A DNA stretch of 64,000 bases, from the NCBI RefSeq assembly GCF_014202335.1, contig NZ_JACHGP010000002.1, forward strand, positions 1 to 64,000. The letters are read 5' to 3'. Below are positions 52,553 to 60,689 of this stretch, piece after piece. A program made the translations under genes and the position numbers. Below the pieces are notes generated by a model, which was not told the DNA's origin, ran no database searches, and worked only from the letters and a program-made list of their open reading frames with translations. Source of the DNA: Mycobacterium sp. AZCC_0083 (GTDB taxonomy: Bacteria > Actinomycetota > Actinomycetes > Mycobacteriales > Mycobacteriaceae). Position 1 is the first letter of the stretch; each line of letters opens with the position of its first letter.

Positions 52553-52760
52553 GATGGTCCTCCATTGGACAAGCTGAATACCACGGTGGTACAGCAGATT
52601 TGGTGCTCACAGCAACTTATTTGGACGACCAAGCGGATGGTCGGCAAACGGGAGAACCGATCACGCGTCTCCTCTCACGGACTGCCCGAGTCAAGGGCAT
52701 CAGCCTAAGCCGCGCGGCTCCCTCAGGGAGCTGTTCGACACGCGCGGTTACTCTCGAGTG

Positions 52761-52949
52761 ATGCGGATAGCCATCGTGGTGTTGGGCGTGATCGTCACGT
52801 TGTTCGGCCTGCTGTGGGGATTGCAGGGTTTCGGCGTGTTGGGCGGTAGCCCTATGAGCAACACCACCACCTGGTCGGTGATCGGTCCGATCACCGCACT
52901 GGTGGGCGTTGGCATCGCCTTCGCGGGGTCGCGATGGCGCAAGCGCTAG
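52761..52949 (+). CDS. Small two-helix membrane protein
   Basis: 62 residues: helix IAIVVLGVIVTLFGLLWGLQGFGVLG, a polar Ser/Thr loop, helix WSVIGPITALVGVGIAFAG, and a basic end SRWRKR. It resembles many short mycobacterial membrane proteins without known function. It is convergent with the flavoprotein gene, overlapping four bases. Divergent from the sulfatase gene. Confidence 0.65.
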   Translation: MRIAIVVLGVIVTLFGLLWGLQGFGVLGGSPMSNTTTWSVIGPITALVGVGIAFAGSRWRKR

Positions 52950-55672
52950 CGATCCACTGACGGCGCTGCCAGCGCGTGGCGCGCGTAGGCCCGCACGTCG
53001 GCGTCGCCGTCGTCGAGCGCCGAGTTCAGCGCGTCCCTCGCCGCGTCGTCGGAGGGCGCCCACCGGGTCAGGCTGAGAACCGCCGCCTTGCGCACGTCGA
53101 GGTGCGGATCGTTGAGCGCGCGGGTCAGCGGCGCGACAGCCGCGGTGGTCCCGACACCGGCGAGGGCACGGACGGCGCCCTGGCGAACCTGCCACGCCGA
53201 CTCCGCCAACGCCCGCTCCACGGTGGTCAGGTCCGCGTCGACGACACCGCCGGCACCGAGCGCGGCCAGTGCGGCGGCGCGCACCAGCGGATCCCTGTCG
53301 GCGATCAGGATGCGGATGGTCGGTGCACCCTCGCCGAGGGTGCCGAGGGCGTTGGCAACGGCGATGCGGACGCCGCGGTCGTCGTCGTGCTGAGCGGCGC
53401 TCACGCCTTCCGCATCGTCGACGGACACCAGCGCCCGCACGGCCTCGATACGGACCCGATGGTCCGGATCGTCCAGGCTTCTGCGGAAGTGCGCCGCGTC
53501 GCCGACCTTGCGTGAACTGAGCAGATAGACGGCGGCCGCACGCACCACCGGGTCGGCGGCGGTCAGGAACGTTCGGGCGGCGGCCGGGTCGGGGAGCACC
53601 TCGACGAGTTCGCGCACCCCGTCGGCCGCCGCGGCGCGAACGCCTGGATCGCCGTCGCCGAGCGCTGCCAGCAGTGCTGGGCCGTACTCGTCAGGCAGAT
53701 GCTCGGTGAGGACGTCGACGGCGGTGCGCCGTACACCGGCGTCCGGATCGGTCAGGAACTCCGAAAGATCCTCGACGGTAGGGGATTCCAGGGCGAGTAC
53801 CGCAGCGATGCGCGGCGACGGTGGCTGCGCTGCGGCGCCGTCGCGGACCCGGGACACCTCTGATGCGGGTGCCTGACCGCCGACGAGCGGTGGCTGGTGG
53901 ACGTGGATGGGTTCGGTTTCCCCACTTGGCAAGTCGTCGAGACCGGGGACGGGCACGAAGTACGGCGCGACGGGTCGTTTGAGGAACTGCATCGCTCCGT
54001 CGTCGCTCTTGCGGAGGTTGAGGTGGTAGCGCCAGTTCTCGTCGTCGCGTTCGGGGAGGTCGGAACGGTCGTGGTAGAGCCCCCAGCGGGATTCCGTGCG
54101 GGTCAGCGACGACCGCGCTGCCATCTCGGCGCAGTCGCGGATGAACGACACCTCGACGGCACGCAGGAGTTCGTGCGGCGTCGAGGCGCCGATGCCGGCG
54201 ATCTCCTCGCGCATGCGGTCGAAGGTCTGCACGGCGATGGACAGCTTCGCGGCGGTCTTCGGCGGGGCGACGTAGTCGTTGACGAACCGGCGCAGCTTGT
54301 ATTCGACCTGCGTCTGGGGTGGGCCATCGGGGTGCCGCAACGGGCGGTAGATCAGTTCGTGCGCGGCGGCGATCTGGTCGGCAGGCAGGACGTCCGGCGC
54401 GCGGTCGTCAACGAATGTTGACGCCGCGTGGGCGCCTGCCAGTTCTCCATAGACGAAGGCACCGATCATGTAGTTGTGCGGAACGCAGGCGAGGTCGCCC
54501 GCCGCGTACAGGCCGGTAACGGTGGTGCGGGCGTGTTCGTCGACCCACACACCGGAGGCGGAATGACCACCGCACAACCCGATTTCGGAGATGTGCATCT
54601 CGATGTCATGGGTGCGGTAGTCGTGACCGCGGTTGGCGTGAAACGTGCCGCGGGTCGGTCGCTCGGTGGTGTGCAGGATGCCTTCGAGCGTGCTCAGCGT
54701 CTCGTCGGGCAGGTGGCTGACCTTGAGGTAGATGGGGCCGCGGGCTGACTCGATCTCCCGCTTCACCTCCGACATCATCTGGCCCGACCAGTAATCGGAG
54801 TCGACGAACCGTTCCCCGGCCGCGTTGACCTGGTAGCCGCCGAACGGATTGGCCACGTACGCGCACGCGGGGCCGTTGTAGTCCTTGATCAACGGGTTGA
54901 TCTGGAAGCATTCGATGCCCGACAACTCCGCGCCTGCGTGATAGGCCATCGAGTAGCCGTCACCGGCGTTGGTCGGGTTCTCGTACGTGCCATACAGATA
55001 GCCCGACGCGGGCAGTCCGAGGCGGCCGCACGGGCCTGTGGCCAGGATGACGGCCTTGGCGCCGACGACGACGAACTCGCCGGTGCGGCTGTTGAGCGCG
55101 GCAGCCCCTACCGCTCTGCGCGTTGATTTCCCGTCGCTTCGCTCGCGGCCCAGGTTCTCCGTGAGCACACGCACTGGGACGAACCGGTTCTCGATGCGGA
55201 TCTTCTCCCGCATGGACTTCTGGCGCAGCACCCGGTAGAGCGCCTTCTTGACGTCCTTGCCCTCGGGCATGGGCAGCACGTAGGAGCCGGAACGGTGCAC
55301 GCGACGCACGGCATACTCGCCGTGCTCGTCCTTCTCGAACTTCACGCCGTAGCGCTCCAGCCGCTGCACCATGGCGAAACCGCGAGTTGCGGTCTGATAG
55401 ATGGTGCGCTGGTTGACGATTCCGTCGTTGGCGCGGGTGATCTCGGCGACGTAGTCCTCGGGCTCGGCCTTGCCGGGAATGACGGCGTTGTTCACGCCGT
55501 CCATGCCCATGGCGAGCGCGCCGGAGTGCCGGACGTGGGCCTTCTCCAGCAGCAGTACCTGGGCGCCGTTCTCGGCCGCGGTCAGTGCGGCCATCGTCCC
55601 TGCGGTGCCGCCGCCGATCACCAGAACGTCGCAGTCGAGGCGGACTGCGTCATCGAGGTCGGGTATTTGCAT
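52946..55672 (-). CDS. AprA/FrdA-like flavoprotein fused to HEAT repeats
   Basis: About 908 residues from ATG 55672 (TGATG overlap with the ATPase gene). The FAD fold opens CDVLVIGGGTAGTMAALTAAENGA and closes TVTGLYAAGDLACVP, in the fumarate reductase/APS-reductase alpha family. From about residue 645 to the end at least seven HEAT-type units follow (for example DPDAGVRRTAVDVLTEHLPDE, DGDPGVRAAAADGVRELVE), a protein-docking solenoid. A ferredoxin gene in the same operon should supply the electron partner. Residues near 175-185 (RERSDGKS) are encoded by a copy of the short repeat. Confidence 0.85.
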   Translation of the reverse strand: MQIPDLDDAVRLDCDVLVIGGGTAGTMAALTAAENGAQVLLLEKAHVRHSGALAMGMDGVNNAVIPGKAEPEDYVAEITRANDGIVNQRTIYQTATRGFAMVQRLERYGVKFEKDEHGEYAVRRVHRSGSYVLPMPEGKDVKKALYRVLRQKSMREKIRIENRFVPVRVLTENLGRERSDGKSTRRAVGAAALNSRTGEFVVVGAKAVILATGPCGRLGLPASGYLYGTYENPTNAGDGYSMAYHAGAELSGIECFQINPLIKDYNGPACAYVANPFGGYQVNAAGERFVDSDYWSGQMMSEVKREIESARGPIYLKVSHLPDETLSTLEGILHTTERPTRGTFHANRGHDYRTHDIEMHISEIGLCGGHSASGVWVDEHARTTVTGLYAAGDLACVPHNYMIGAFVYGELAGAHAASTFVDDRAPDVLPADQIAAAHELIYRPLRHPDGPPQTQVEYKLRRFVNDYVAPPKTAAKLSIAVQTFDRMREEIAGIGASTPHELLRAVEVSFIRDCAEMAARSSLTRTESRWGLYHDRSDLPERDDENWRYHLNLRKSDDGAMQFLKRPVAPYFVPVPGLDDLPSGETEPIHVHQPPLVGGQAPASEVSRVRDGAAAQPPSPRIAAVLALESPTVEDLSEFLTDPDAGVRRTAVDVLTEHLPDEYGPALLAALGDGDPGVRAAAADGVRELVEVLPDPAAARTFLTAADPVVRAAAVYLLSSRKVGDAAHFRRSLDDPDHRVRIEAVRALVSVDDAEGVSAAQHDDDRGVRIAVANALGTLGEGAPTIRILIADRDPLVRAAALAALGAGGVVDADLTTVERALAESAWQVRQGAVRALAGVGTTAAVAPLTRALNDPHLDVRKAAVLSLTRWAPSDDAARDALNSALDDGDADVRAYARHALAAPSVDR
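55130..55146 (-). repeat. Short interspersed repeat, copy 4 (inside flavoprotein gene)
   Basis: The reverse complement is GCGAGCGAAGCGACGGG, identical to the three copies near tex. In the coding frame it yields RERSDGK, the same frame as in tex. A 12-base partial copy lies at 19809-19820 just after the Rv0073-like gene. Confidence 0.7.
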
Positions 55673-56421
55673 CAACTGACGAGCTCCGAATGATCGAGGG
55701 CGGAAATGATTTCAGCGCGCAGCGCGGCGCGGGCGACGTTCGGTTCACGCGGGGACGGCACGTCGAGCAAGGCCCGCAGCGGCTGGCCTGCGCGACCGAG
55801 TACGGCGATGCGGTCGCCGATGAGCAGTGCCTCGTCGACGTCGTGGGTGACGAACACGACCGTGGTCGGGTGCGCGCGCCAGGTCTGGATGAGCAGTCGC
55901 TGCATGCTGGTGCGGGTCTGGGTGTCCAGTGCGCCGAATGGTTCGTCCATCATCACCGCGCGGGGTGCTCCGGCAAGCCCGCGGGCCAGCTGCACGCGCT
56001 GGCGCATTCCGCCGGACAGGCTCTTCGGGAGGTAGTCCTCGAACCCGGTGAGGCCGACGTCGGCGATCCAGCGCAGCGCGTCGGTGCGACGCCCCGCCCG
56101 GGGCCGGCCGGCCAGCTTCAGCGCGAGTTCGACGTTGGATCGGACGGTGCGCCACGGTAATAGCGCGTTGTCCTGGAACACCATGGCGCGGTCACGCGAC
56201 GTGGTGACCACCGGTTCGCCGTCGGCCACGATGCGGCCGGAGTCGGGTCGCAGCAGGCCGGCCAGGGCGCGCAGCACGGTCGACTTTCCGCATCCCGACG
56301 GTCCTGTGAGCACCAGGATCTCGCCGGGGCGCACCGATAGGTCGAGCCCGTCGACCACCGGTGGTCCGCCGTAGCTGAGGACCAGGTCGTGCAGTTCCAG
56401 GGTCATGCCGGTGGCGCTCAT
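55672..56421 (-). CDS. ABC importer ATPase (SsuB/TauB type)
   Basis: 249 residues from ATG 56421. Walker A GPSGCGKST, Q-loop MVFQDNALLPWRTVRSNV, signature LSGGMRQR, Walker B VMMDEPF and FVTHDVDEA are all present. PWRTV and GGMRQR mark the nitrate/sulfonate/taurine class. Both ends overlap neighbours (ATGA with the permease, TGATG with the flavoprotein). Confidence 0.92.
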   Translation of the reverse strand: MSATGMTLELHDLVLSYGGPPVVDGLDLSVRPGEILVLTGPSGCGKSTVLRALAGLLRPDSGRIVADGEPVVTTSRDRAMVFQDNALLPWRTVRSNVELALKLAGRPRAGRRTDALRWIADVGLTGFEDYLPKSLSGGMRQRVQLARGLAGAPRAVMMDEPFGALDTQTRTSMQRLLIQTWRAHPTTVVFVTHDVDEALLIGDRIAVLGRAGQPLRALLDVPSPREPNVARAALRAEIISALDHSELVS

Positions 56422-57284
56422 CGTGTCTTCTCCTCGCCGCGTGGCAGCCAGCGGGTGACCCGGCGCCCGATCAGCTCGACGGCGGCGGAGGTGGCGAAGC
56501 CGAGCACGCCGATGGTGATGATGCCGACGAACACCTCGGGGTAGGCCAGCACGGTGTATGCCTGCCACGTCCGGTAGCCGACTCCAAGCCGGCCCGAGAT
56601 CATCTCTGCGGAGATGACGCAGATCCAGGCAACGCCGATGCCGACCGACAGGCCACCGAACACTCCTGGCAGGATCCCGGGAAGCACGACCCGCACCAGC
56701 ACGTCCCACCGGCTGCCGCCGAGCGTGCGCACCGAGTCCTCCCAGATGGTCGGCAGCGCCCGCACCGCATGCCGGGTGCTGACCATGATGGGGAAGTAGG
56801 CGGCCAGGAACGTGATGAACACGATGCCCGCCTCGTCGGTGGGGAAGAGCAGGATCGCCACGGGCACGATGGCGATCGCCGGGATGGGCCTTGCCAATTC
56901 GGTGAGCGGGCCGAAGACGTTGGCGAACGCGTCCGAGCGGCCGAGCAGGATTCCGGTGAGCACCCCGGCCACGGCGGCGATGCCGAATCCGGTGAGGATG
57001 CGGATCAGCGACTGTCCGAGGTCGAGCCAGTAGTCTTCTGCGCCAAACCGGTGGCCGAAGGCCGTGACGATCTCGGTCACCGTCGGCAGGGTGTCGAACC
57101 GCAGCCAGAACCGAACGTGGTTGGCGGTCAACACCTGCCACAGCCCGATCGCGGCAACCACCGACGCAATCCGCACCAGCCAGGCGAGCCAGGGCCTGCG
57201 GCGTGGTGCCGGTGTGACGGCCGGTGCCACGGGCCGCGCGGCGACCATGGGTTCGGCGGCGAGGACCGCGGGCTGGGTCGTCAC
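56418..57284 (-). CDS. ABC importer permease (SsuC/TauC type)
   Basis: 288 residues from GTG 57284, overlapping the binding-protein stop. Six hydrophobic segments; the coupling loop is SVRTLGGSRWDVLVRVVLPGILPGVFGGLSVG (EAA motif). Only one permease gene is present, so the channel should be a homodimer. Confidence 0.9.
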   Translation of the reverse strand: MTTQPAVLAAEPMVAARPVAPAVTPAPRRRPWLAWLVRIASVVAAIGLWQVLTANHVRFWLRFDTLPTVTEIVTAFGHRFGAEDYWLDLGQSLIRILTGFGIAAVAGVLTGILLGRSDAFANVFGPLTELARPIPAIAIVPVAILLFPTDEAGIVFITFLAAYFPIMVSTRHAVRALPTIWEDSVRTLGGSRWDVLVRVVLPGILPGVFGGLSVGIGVAWICVISAEMISGRLGVGYRTWQAYTVLAYPEVFVGIITIGVLGFATSAAVELIGRRVTRWLPRGEEKTR

Positions 57285-58714
57285 ACCGCACCCGCAAGGG
57301 CCTGCTGGTAGTCCACGACCGCCGAGCCGGGATGCGACCCGGTGTAGCGCTCGGCACCGGCCGGAGTTCCGAACGGCAGATAGGTCTGGCCGCCCTGCAC
57401 TGGTGAGTGGACCCAGATCGACTTGTCGGCGAACCATCGGGTGCCGAACTCGGTGTCTGGGATGTAGGCGCCACGCACCTTCTGGCCCTTGGCAACTGCG
57501 TCGCGGACGGCCCGCAGCAGGCAACCGGGGTTGGCGGCGGGCTGGGTGGTGTCCTGGCCGTCGATCCAGAGCTCGCCTGCCAGCTTGGGGTCCGTCAGCG
57601 GGACGTTGCAGACGGGGTCCTGGCCGCGTAGCGACGACGGGTTCACGGTGGACCTCAGTGCAGCGTCGTAGTTCTGGCCCCGGTCGGTGAACGCCTTGCG
57701 AAGGGGCACGTCGGAGACGAAGCCGTTGATGTCGAGGTCGGCGAAGTCTCCGATCGACTTCAGGTAGGGCACATCGCCTTTGAGCGCGTCGACGAGGGAC
57801 GGCTTGAGGGTGGTGTCGAAGGACGTGCCGCCTGGGCCGTTGTAGAGGTAGACGACCTCTTGGGGAAGACCGCTGCCGTCGGCGACGATCTTCGCCGACT
57901 CCAGCGGGTTGCCGTTGAGGAATTCCGTGGCGTCGAGTTGTGCCTGCAGGAAGGCGTCGAGGACCTCGGGGTGCTGGTTGGCGTAGTCGCGGCGGGCTAC
58001 GACGCCGTGGAAGGTGGGGTAGTTGCCTTCCGCGCCGTCGTAGAGCAGCTTGGCCTTGTTCTGGAAGACGAGGAGGCCCGGCCACGCGACGAACTGCGAG
58101 AGTGCCTGCGCCTGACCGGATTCCAGCGCTGATGCACCAACCTGCGGCTGTTGGTTGAGCACCTCGACACCGGTGGCCGGGTCGATGCCTGCGTTGTCGA
58201 GCGCTCGGACGAGGGTGCCGTGCCCTGCGGACCCCACGCTCGCGGAGACCTTCTCGCCCTTGAGGTCGGAAACGGTACGGGCCGTCGAGTTCGGCGGAAC
58301 GACGACCATGTTGAGCGCACCGGTCGGGCTGTATCCGGTGACCGAAACCAGCTCGGTACGGGCGCGCTCGTTACCTTGGGTCTTGGAGCCGTTGATCAGC
58401 AATGGGTAGTCACCCATCGACCCGATGTCGATCTTCTCGGCGACCATCTGCGCGGTGATCGGAGCGCCGGTGTCGTAGTCCTGCCACTGCACCGAGTACG
58501 TGGTGTTGGTGCGCTTGGTGATGTCGGCCAGCCGCTTCTCCAGGAAACCCTTGGCCTTCAACAGAGTTCCGGCAGTGACGGTGTTGATGGTCTTGGACTG
58601 GTAGCCGATGACGACGTTGACGGTGTCGGCGGACCGAGACGTGGAGTCGAGTGAGCAAGAGGCGAGCGAGCCGACGGTGGCAGCGGCAACGAGGGTGGCG
58701 AGGATGCGTTTCAC
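57281..58714 (-). CDS. ABC importer substrate-binding lipoprotein (SsuA/NrtA type)
   Basis: 477 residues, longer than the usual 320-340. Lipobox SLASC after a short signal peptide. TVNVVIGYQSKTINTVTAG, DIGSMGDYPLLING and SDLKGEKVSASVGSAGHG match the NMT1-like/nitrate-sulfonate binding fold. The extra 120-150 residues are C-terminal (VCNVPLTDPKLAGELWIDG...), with two Cys. This extension may contact the partner or shape the site. Substrate: a sulfonate or similar anion, inferred from class and neighbours. Confidence 0.88.
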   Translation of the reverse strand: MKRILATLVAAATVGSLASCSLDSTSRSADTVNVVIGYQSKTINTVTAGTLLKAKGFLEKRLADITKRTNTTYSVQWQDYDTGAPITAQMVAEKIDIGSMGDYPLLINGSKTQGNERARTELVSVTGYSPTGALNMVVVPPNSTARTVSDLKGEKVSASVGSAGHGTLVRALDNAGIDPATGVEVLNQQPQVGASALESGQAQALSQFVAWPGLLVFQNKAKLLYDGAEGNYPTFHGVVARRDYANQHPEVLDAFLQAQLDATEFLNGNPLESAKIVADGSGLPQEVVYLYNGPGGTSFDTTLKPSLVDALKGDVPYLKSIGDFADLDINGFVSDVPLRKAFTDRGQNYDAALRSTVNPSSLRGQDPVCNVPLTDPKLAGELWIDGQDTTQPAANPGCLLRAVRDAVAKGQKVRGAYIPDTEFGTRWFADKSIWVHSPVQGGQTYLPFGTPAGAERYTGSHPGSAVVDYQQALAGAV

Positions 58715-58724
58715 GAGTGGTCCT

Positions 58725-58952
58725 TCAGCGCAGGAGATAGGGCATGTTGACGGTGACGGCGCCCGTGGGGCAGCGCGCTGCGCACGGCCCGCAGTACCAA
58801 CACTCGTCGACGTGCATGAAGGCCTTGCCGTTCTCCGGATTGATCGCCAGCGAGTCCAGTGGGCAGATCTCCACGCACAGCGTGCAGCCCTCGATGCACA
58901 ACGACTCGTCGATGGTGACCGGTACGTCGACCCGTTGGTTGACCAGCGTCAT
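58725..58952 (-). CDS. Two-[4Fe-4S] ferredoxin (AprB-like)
   Basis: 75 residues. Two cluster motifs: CIEGCTLCVEICPLDS and CWYCGPCAARCPTG, giving eight Cys. The lead DESLCIEGCTLC and the aromatic pair in DECWYCGPC resemble AprB, the iron-sulfur partner of APS reductase alpha. It lacks the long C-terminal tail of true AprB. ATG 58952 overlaps the regulator stop. It likely passes electrons to or from the HEAT-fused flavoprotein. Confidence 0.9.
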   Translation of the reverse strand: MTLVNQRVDVPVTIDESLCIEGCTLCVEICPLDSLAINPENGKAFMHVDECWYCGPCAARCPTGAVTVNMPYLLR

Positions 58953-59692
58953 GAAGTTCCCCTAAGCAGGTTGCCGCGCAGCGTGATTCGGTCGCCGCGC
59001 ATCCGGATGTACTCGAGATCGACGGGTCTTCCGTCGTCGAGGTGTGTAAGTCGTTCCAGCAACAGCACCGCGGCGCCGTCGGGAGCCTGCAGGAGGGCCG
59101 CCGTGTGCGCGTCCGCCGCCACTGCCTCGACGGCAAGGGCAGCGGTGCCGAGGCGGTGGCCCGTCGCCTCTTCGATGAGCGCGAAGATGTCGTTGGTCTC
59201 CAACGAACTCTCCAGGACGGCAGCGCCGATGTCGGGTGCCAGGTAGGTCATGTCGAGGCTCACCGGCAGGTCACCGAGGAACCGGAGTCGCTCGACGAAG
59301 ATGACGTCATCGCCGGGGTCGAGCTGCAGTCGGTTGGCGACCGCAGGGGGAGCGGCAACCGGCATGGCGGCGCGCACGACGTTGCGGATCTCGCCATATC
59401 CCTTGAAAGTCGCCTTCAGTCCGACGAGCGCGTCGAGGTCGTGGTCGTACTTGCGGATGGCGACGTGCGTGCCGACCTTGGGTCCGCGGCCGATGAGGCC
59501 CTCGGTCTTCAGGGCGGCGAGAGCTTCGCGGACCGTGTTGCGCGACACGAAGAACTCGGAAGCGAGCTCGCCTTCCGTGGGCAGTCCGTCGGGATAGCCG
59601 CCGGCGTGGATCTGATGACGCAATACGTCGGCGACCAGCCGAGCTTGATCGGCGCGCGGACGGCGGATGGGCGTCGGCTCCATTTGAGTCAC
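58949..59692 (-). CDS. GntR-family regulator, HutC/UTRA type
   Basis: 247 residues from GTG 59692 (GAGGAG upstream). The winged helix-turn-helix is LPTEGELASEFFVSRNTVREALAALKTEGLIGRGPKVGTHV. The UTRA effector domain (about 90-245) ends RPVDLEYIRMRGDRITLRGNL. It is the first gene of the operon it probably controls. A tandem repeat 44-70 bases upstream may be its binding region. Confidence 0.9.
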   Translation of the reverse strand: MTQMEPTPIRRPRADQARLVADVLRHQIHAGGYPDGLPTEGELASEFFVSRNTVREALAALKTEGLIGRGPKVGTHVAIRKYDHDLDALVGLKATFKGYGEIRNVVRAAMPVAAPPAVANRLQLDPGDDVIFVERLRFLGDLPVSLDMTYLAPDIGAAVLESSLETNDIFALIEEATGHRLGTAALAVEAVAADAHTAALLQAPDGAAVLLLERLTHLDDGRPVDLEYIRMRGDRITLRGNLLRGTS

Positions 59693-59735
59693 GTCACTCC
59701 TCGTCGACGACGGTCTGAACGGACTGCTAGATCGC

Positions 59736-59762
59736 CTGTCGAATGGGCTGTCCGAATGGGCT
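59736..59762. repeat. Tandem direct repeat upstream of the HutC-type regulator
   Basis: CTGTCGAATGGGCT is followed directly by CTGTCCGAATGGGCT, sharing the CT at the join; the copies differ by one inserted C. Position 44-70 bases before the regulator start fits an operator or activator region. Confidence 0.5.
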
Positions 59763-59939
59763 TCAATCACGCTAAGGCCGTCGTCTGACCCCATCTGGCG
59801 GCCGCGTTCACGTGGGGACGCCCGGTCTGGCAATGCGCCGGATGCCGCTCCGAGTGGACCTGCCCGAATCCTCGCGAATCCGGGTATTGCGCCACCTGCG
59901 GCGGGGCAGCCCGATTTGCAATCCCGGTGAGTCGAAGTA

Positions 59940-59955
59940 TGTGAGGGGGCTCACA
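59940..59955. promoter_or_regulatory. CRP-type palindrome TGTGAGGGGGCTCACA
   Basis: Arms TGTGAG/CTCACA around four G, fitting TGTGA-N6-TCACA. It lies about 250 bases before the HutC-type operon and 95 bases after the NlpC/P60 stop. It is the second such site in the window. Confidence 0.5.
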
Positions 59956-59972
59956 CCCCGCCGCAACGCATT

Positions 59973-60003
59973 GATGCCGTGTGCACAGAGTGCACACGGC
60001 ATC
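59973..60003 (-). terminator. Perfect 14-bp stem-loop after the NlpC/P60 gene
   Basis: GATGCCGTGTGCAC and GTGCACACGGCATC are perfect complements around AGA. It begins 47 bases past the NlpC/P60 stop, the place of a terminator; no T run follows. The core TGTGCACAGAGTGCACA is also palindromic and could bind a protein. Confidence 0.6.
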
Positions 60004-60050
60004 GGGTTCGTGCTTGTACGGCGCTCAGCGCCGTCGAACGGTTGGGACGG

Positions 60051-60689
60051 TCAGATCACGTCGGTGGGGGCGTCCGGCGCCGGGACGGGCAGGAGCTCGG
60101 GTGCGGGGGCTGGGATGTCCTCCGGGGCTGCCGGGGGGAGCACCAGGCCAGGCTCGGGGGCTCCAGGAGCGGCCTCGGGCGCAGGCTCCACGAATCCCAC
60201 GTTCACGACGTCCGCCGGCGGCGGAGGCGGTGCGAACGGGTCGATTGGCGGGGGCGGCGGTGCGAAGGGGTCGATGGGAGCGTCGGCAGGAAGCTCGTCG
60301 ATCCCCTCGGGCGGCACCGGGAGGTACATGTGATGGGTGAACTGACGTTGGAAGGCGCCACCACCGCCGACCCTGACACCGCCGCCGCTTTCGCCGCTTG
60401 ACACCGGGGTGCCGTCGGGCAGCGTCACTGCCGTGTGGCCGCCGTTCCAGCCGATCACCAGCGCACCGGGGGCGGTGCCGTACTTGAAGCCTCGAGCAAG
60501 CAGGGCTGATTCCTCGTTGCCCGTATGGAACCTGTCGCCGTACACGGGCCTACCAGTGGCCGCATTGGCCACCCAGGACGCGAGGCCGGAGCAGTCCGTC
60601 CCGTGTGGCGAGTCGCCACCCGTTACGTACGGCGTGCCCGAGACCTGGTTGACGAGTGTCATCAGCGTTGCGGTCGCTATTCCGATCAT
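60051..60689 (-). CDS. NlpC/P60-like peptidase with Pro-rich tail
   Basis: About 212 residues from ATG 60689; GTG 60701 is possible. The core has GTPYVTGGDSPHGTDCSGL (catalytic Cys in DCSG) and WNGGHTAVTLPDG (His), the NlpC/P60 pattern used to cleave peptidoglycan stem peptides. The C-terminal 90 residues are Pro/Ala-rich (PIDPFAPPPPP twice in tandem). No clear signal peptide is seen, although the first hydrophobic stretch IATATLMTLV is short. Mycobacteria hold several orphan members of this kind. Confidence 0.75.
   Translation of the reverse strand: MIGIATATLMTLVNQVSGTPYVTGGDSPHGTDCSGLASWVANAATGRPVYGDRFHTGNEESALLARGFKYGTAPGALVIGWNGGHTAVTLPDGTPVSSGESGGGVRVGGGGAFQRQFTHHMYLPVPPEGIDELPADAPIDPFAPPPPPIDPFAPPPPPADVVNVGFVEPAPEAAPGAPEPGLVLPPAAPEDIPAPAPELLPVPAPDAPTDVI

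Larger units (their letters stand above)
59693..60050. other. Intergenic region with regulatory signals
   Basis: 358 bases without a convincing gene between the HutC-type operon and the NlpC/P60 gene. It holds a tandem repeat (59736-59762), a CRP-type palindrome (59940-59955) and a long perfect stem-loop (59973-60003), each listed separately. Nothing else is recognised. Confidence 0.6.

Noticed and set aside
52946-58952. Dissimilatory APS reductase of a sulfate reducer
   Set aside because: The ferredoxin lacks the AprB tail, the flavoprotein has a HEAT extension, and no Sat, Dsr or Qmo genes occur; only family-level similarity is claimed.
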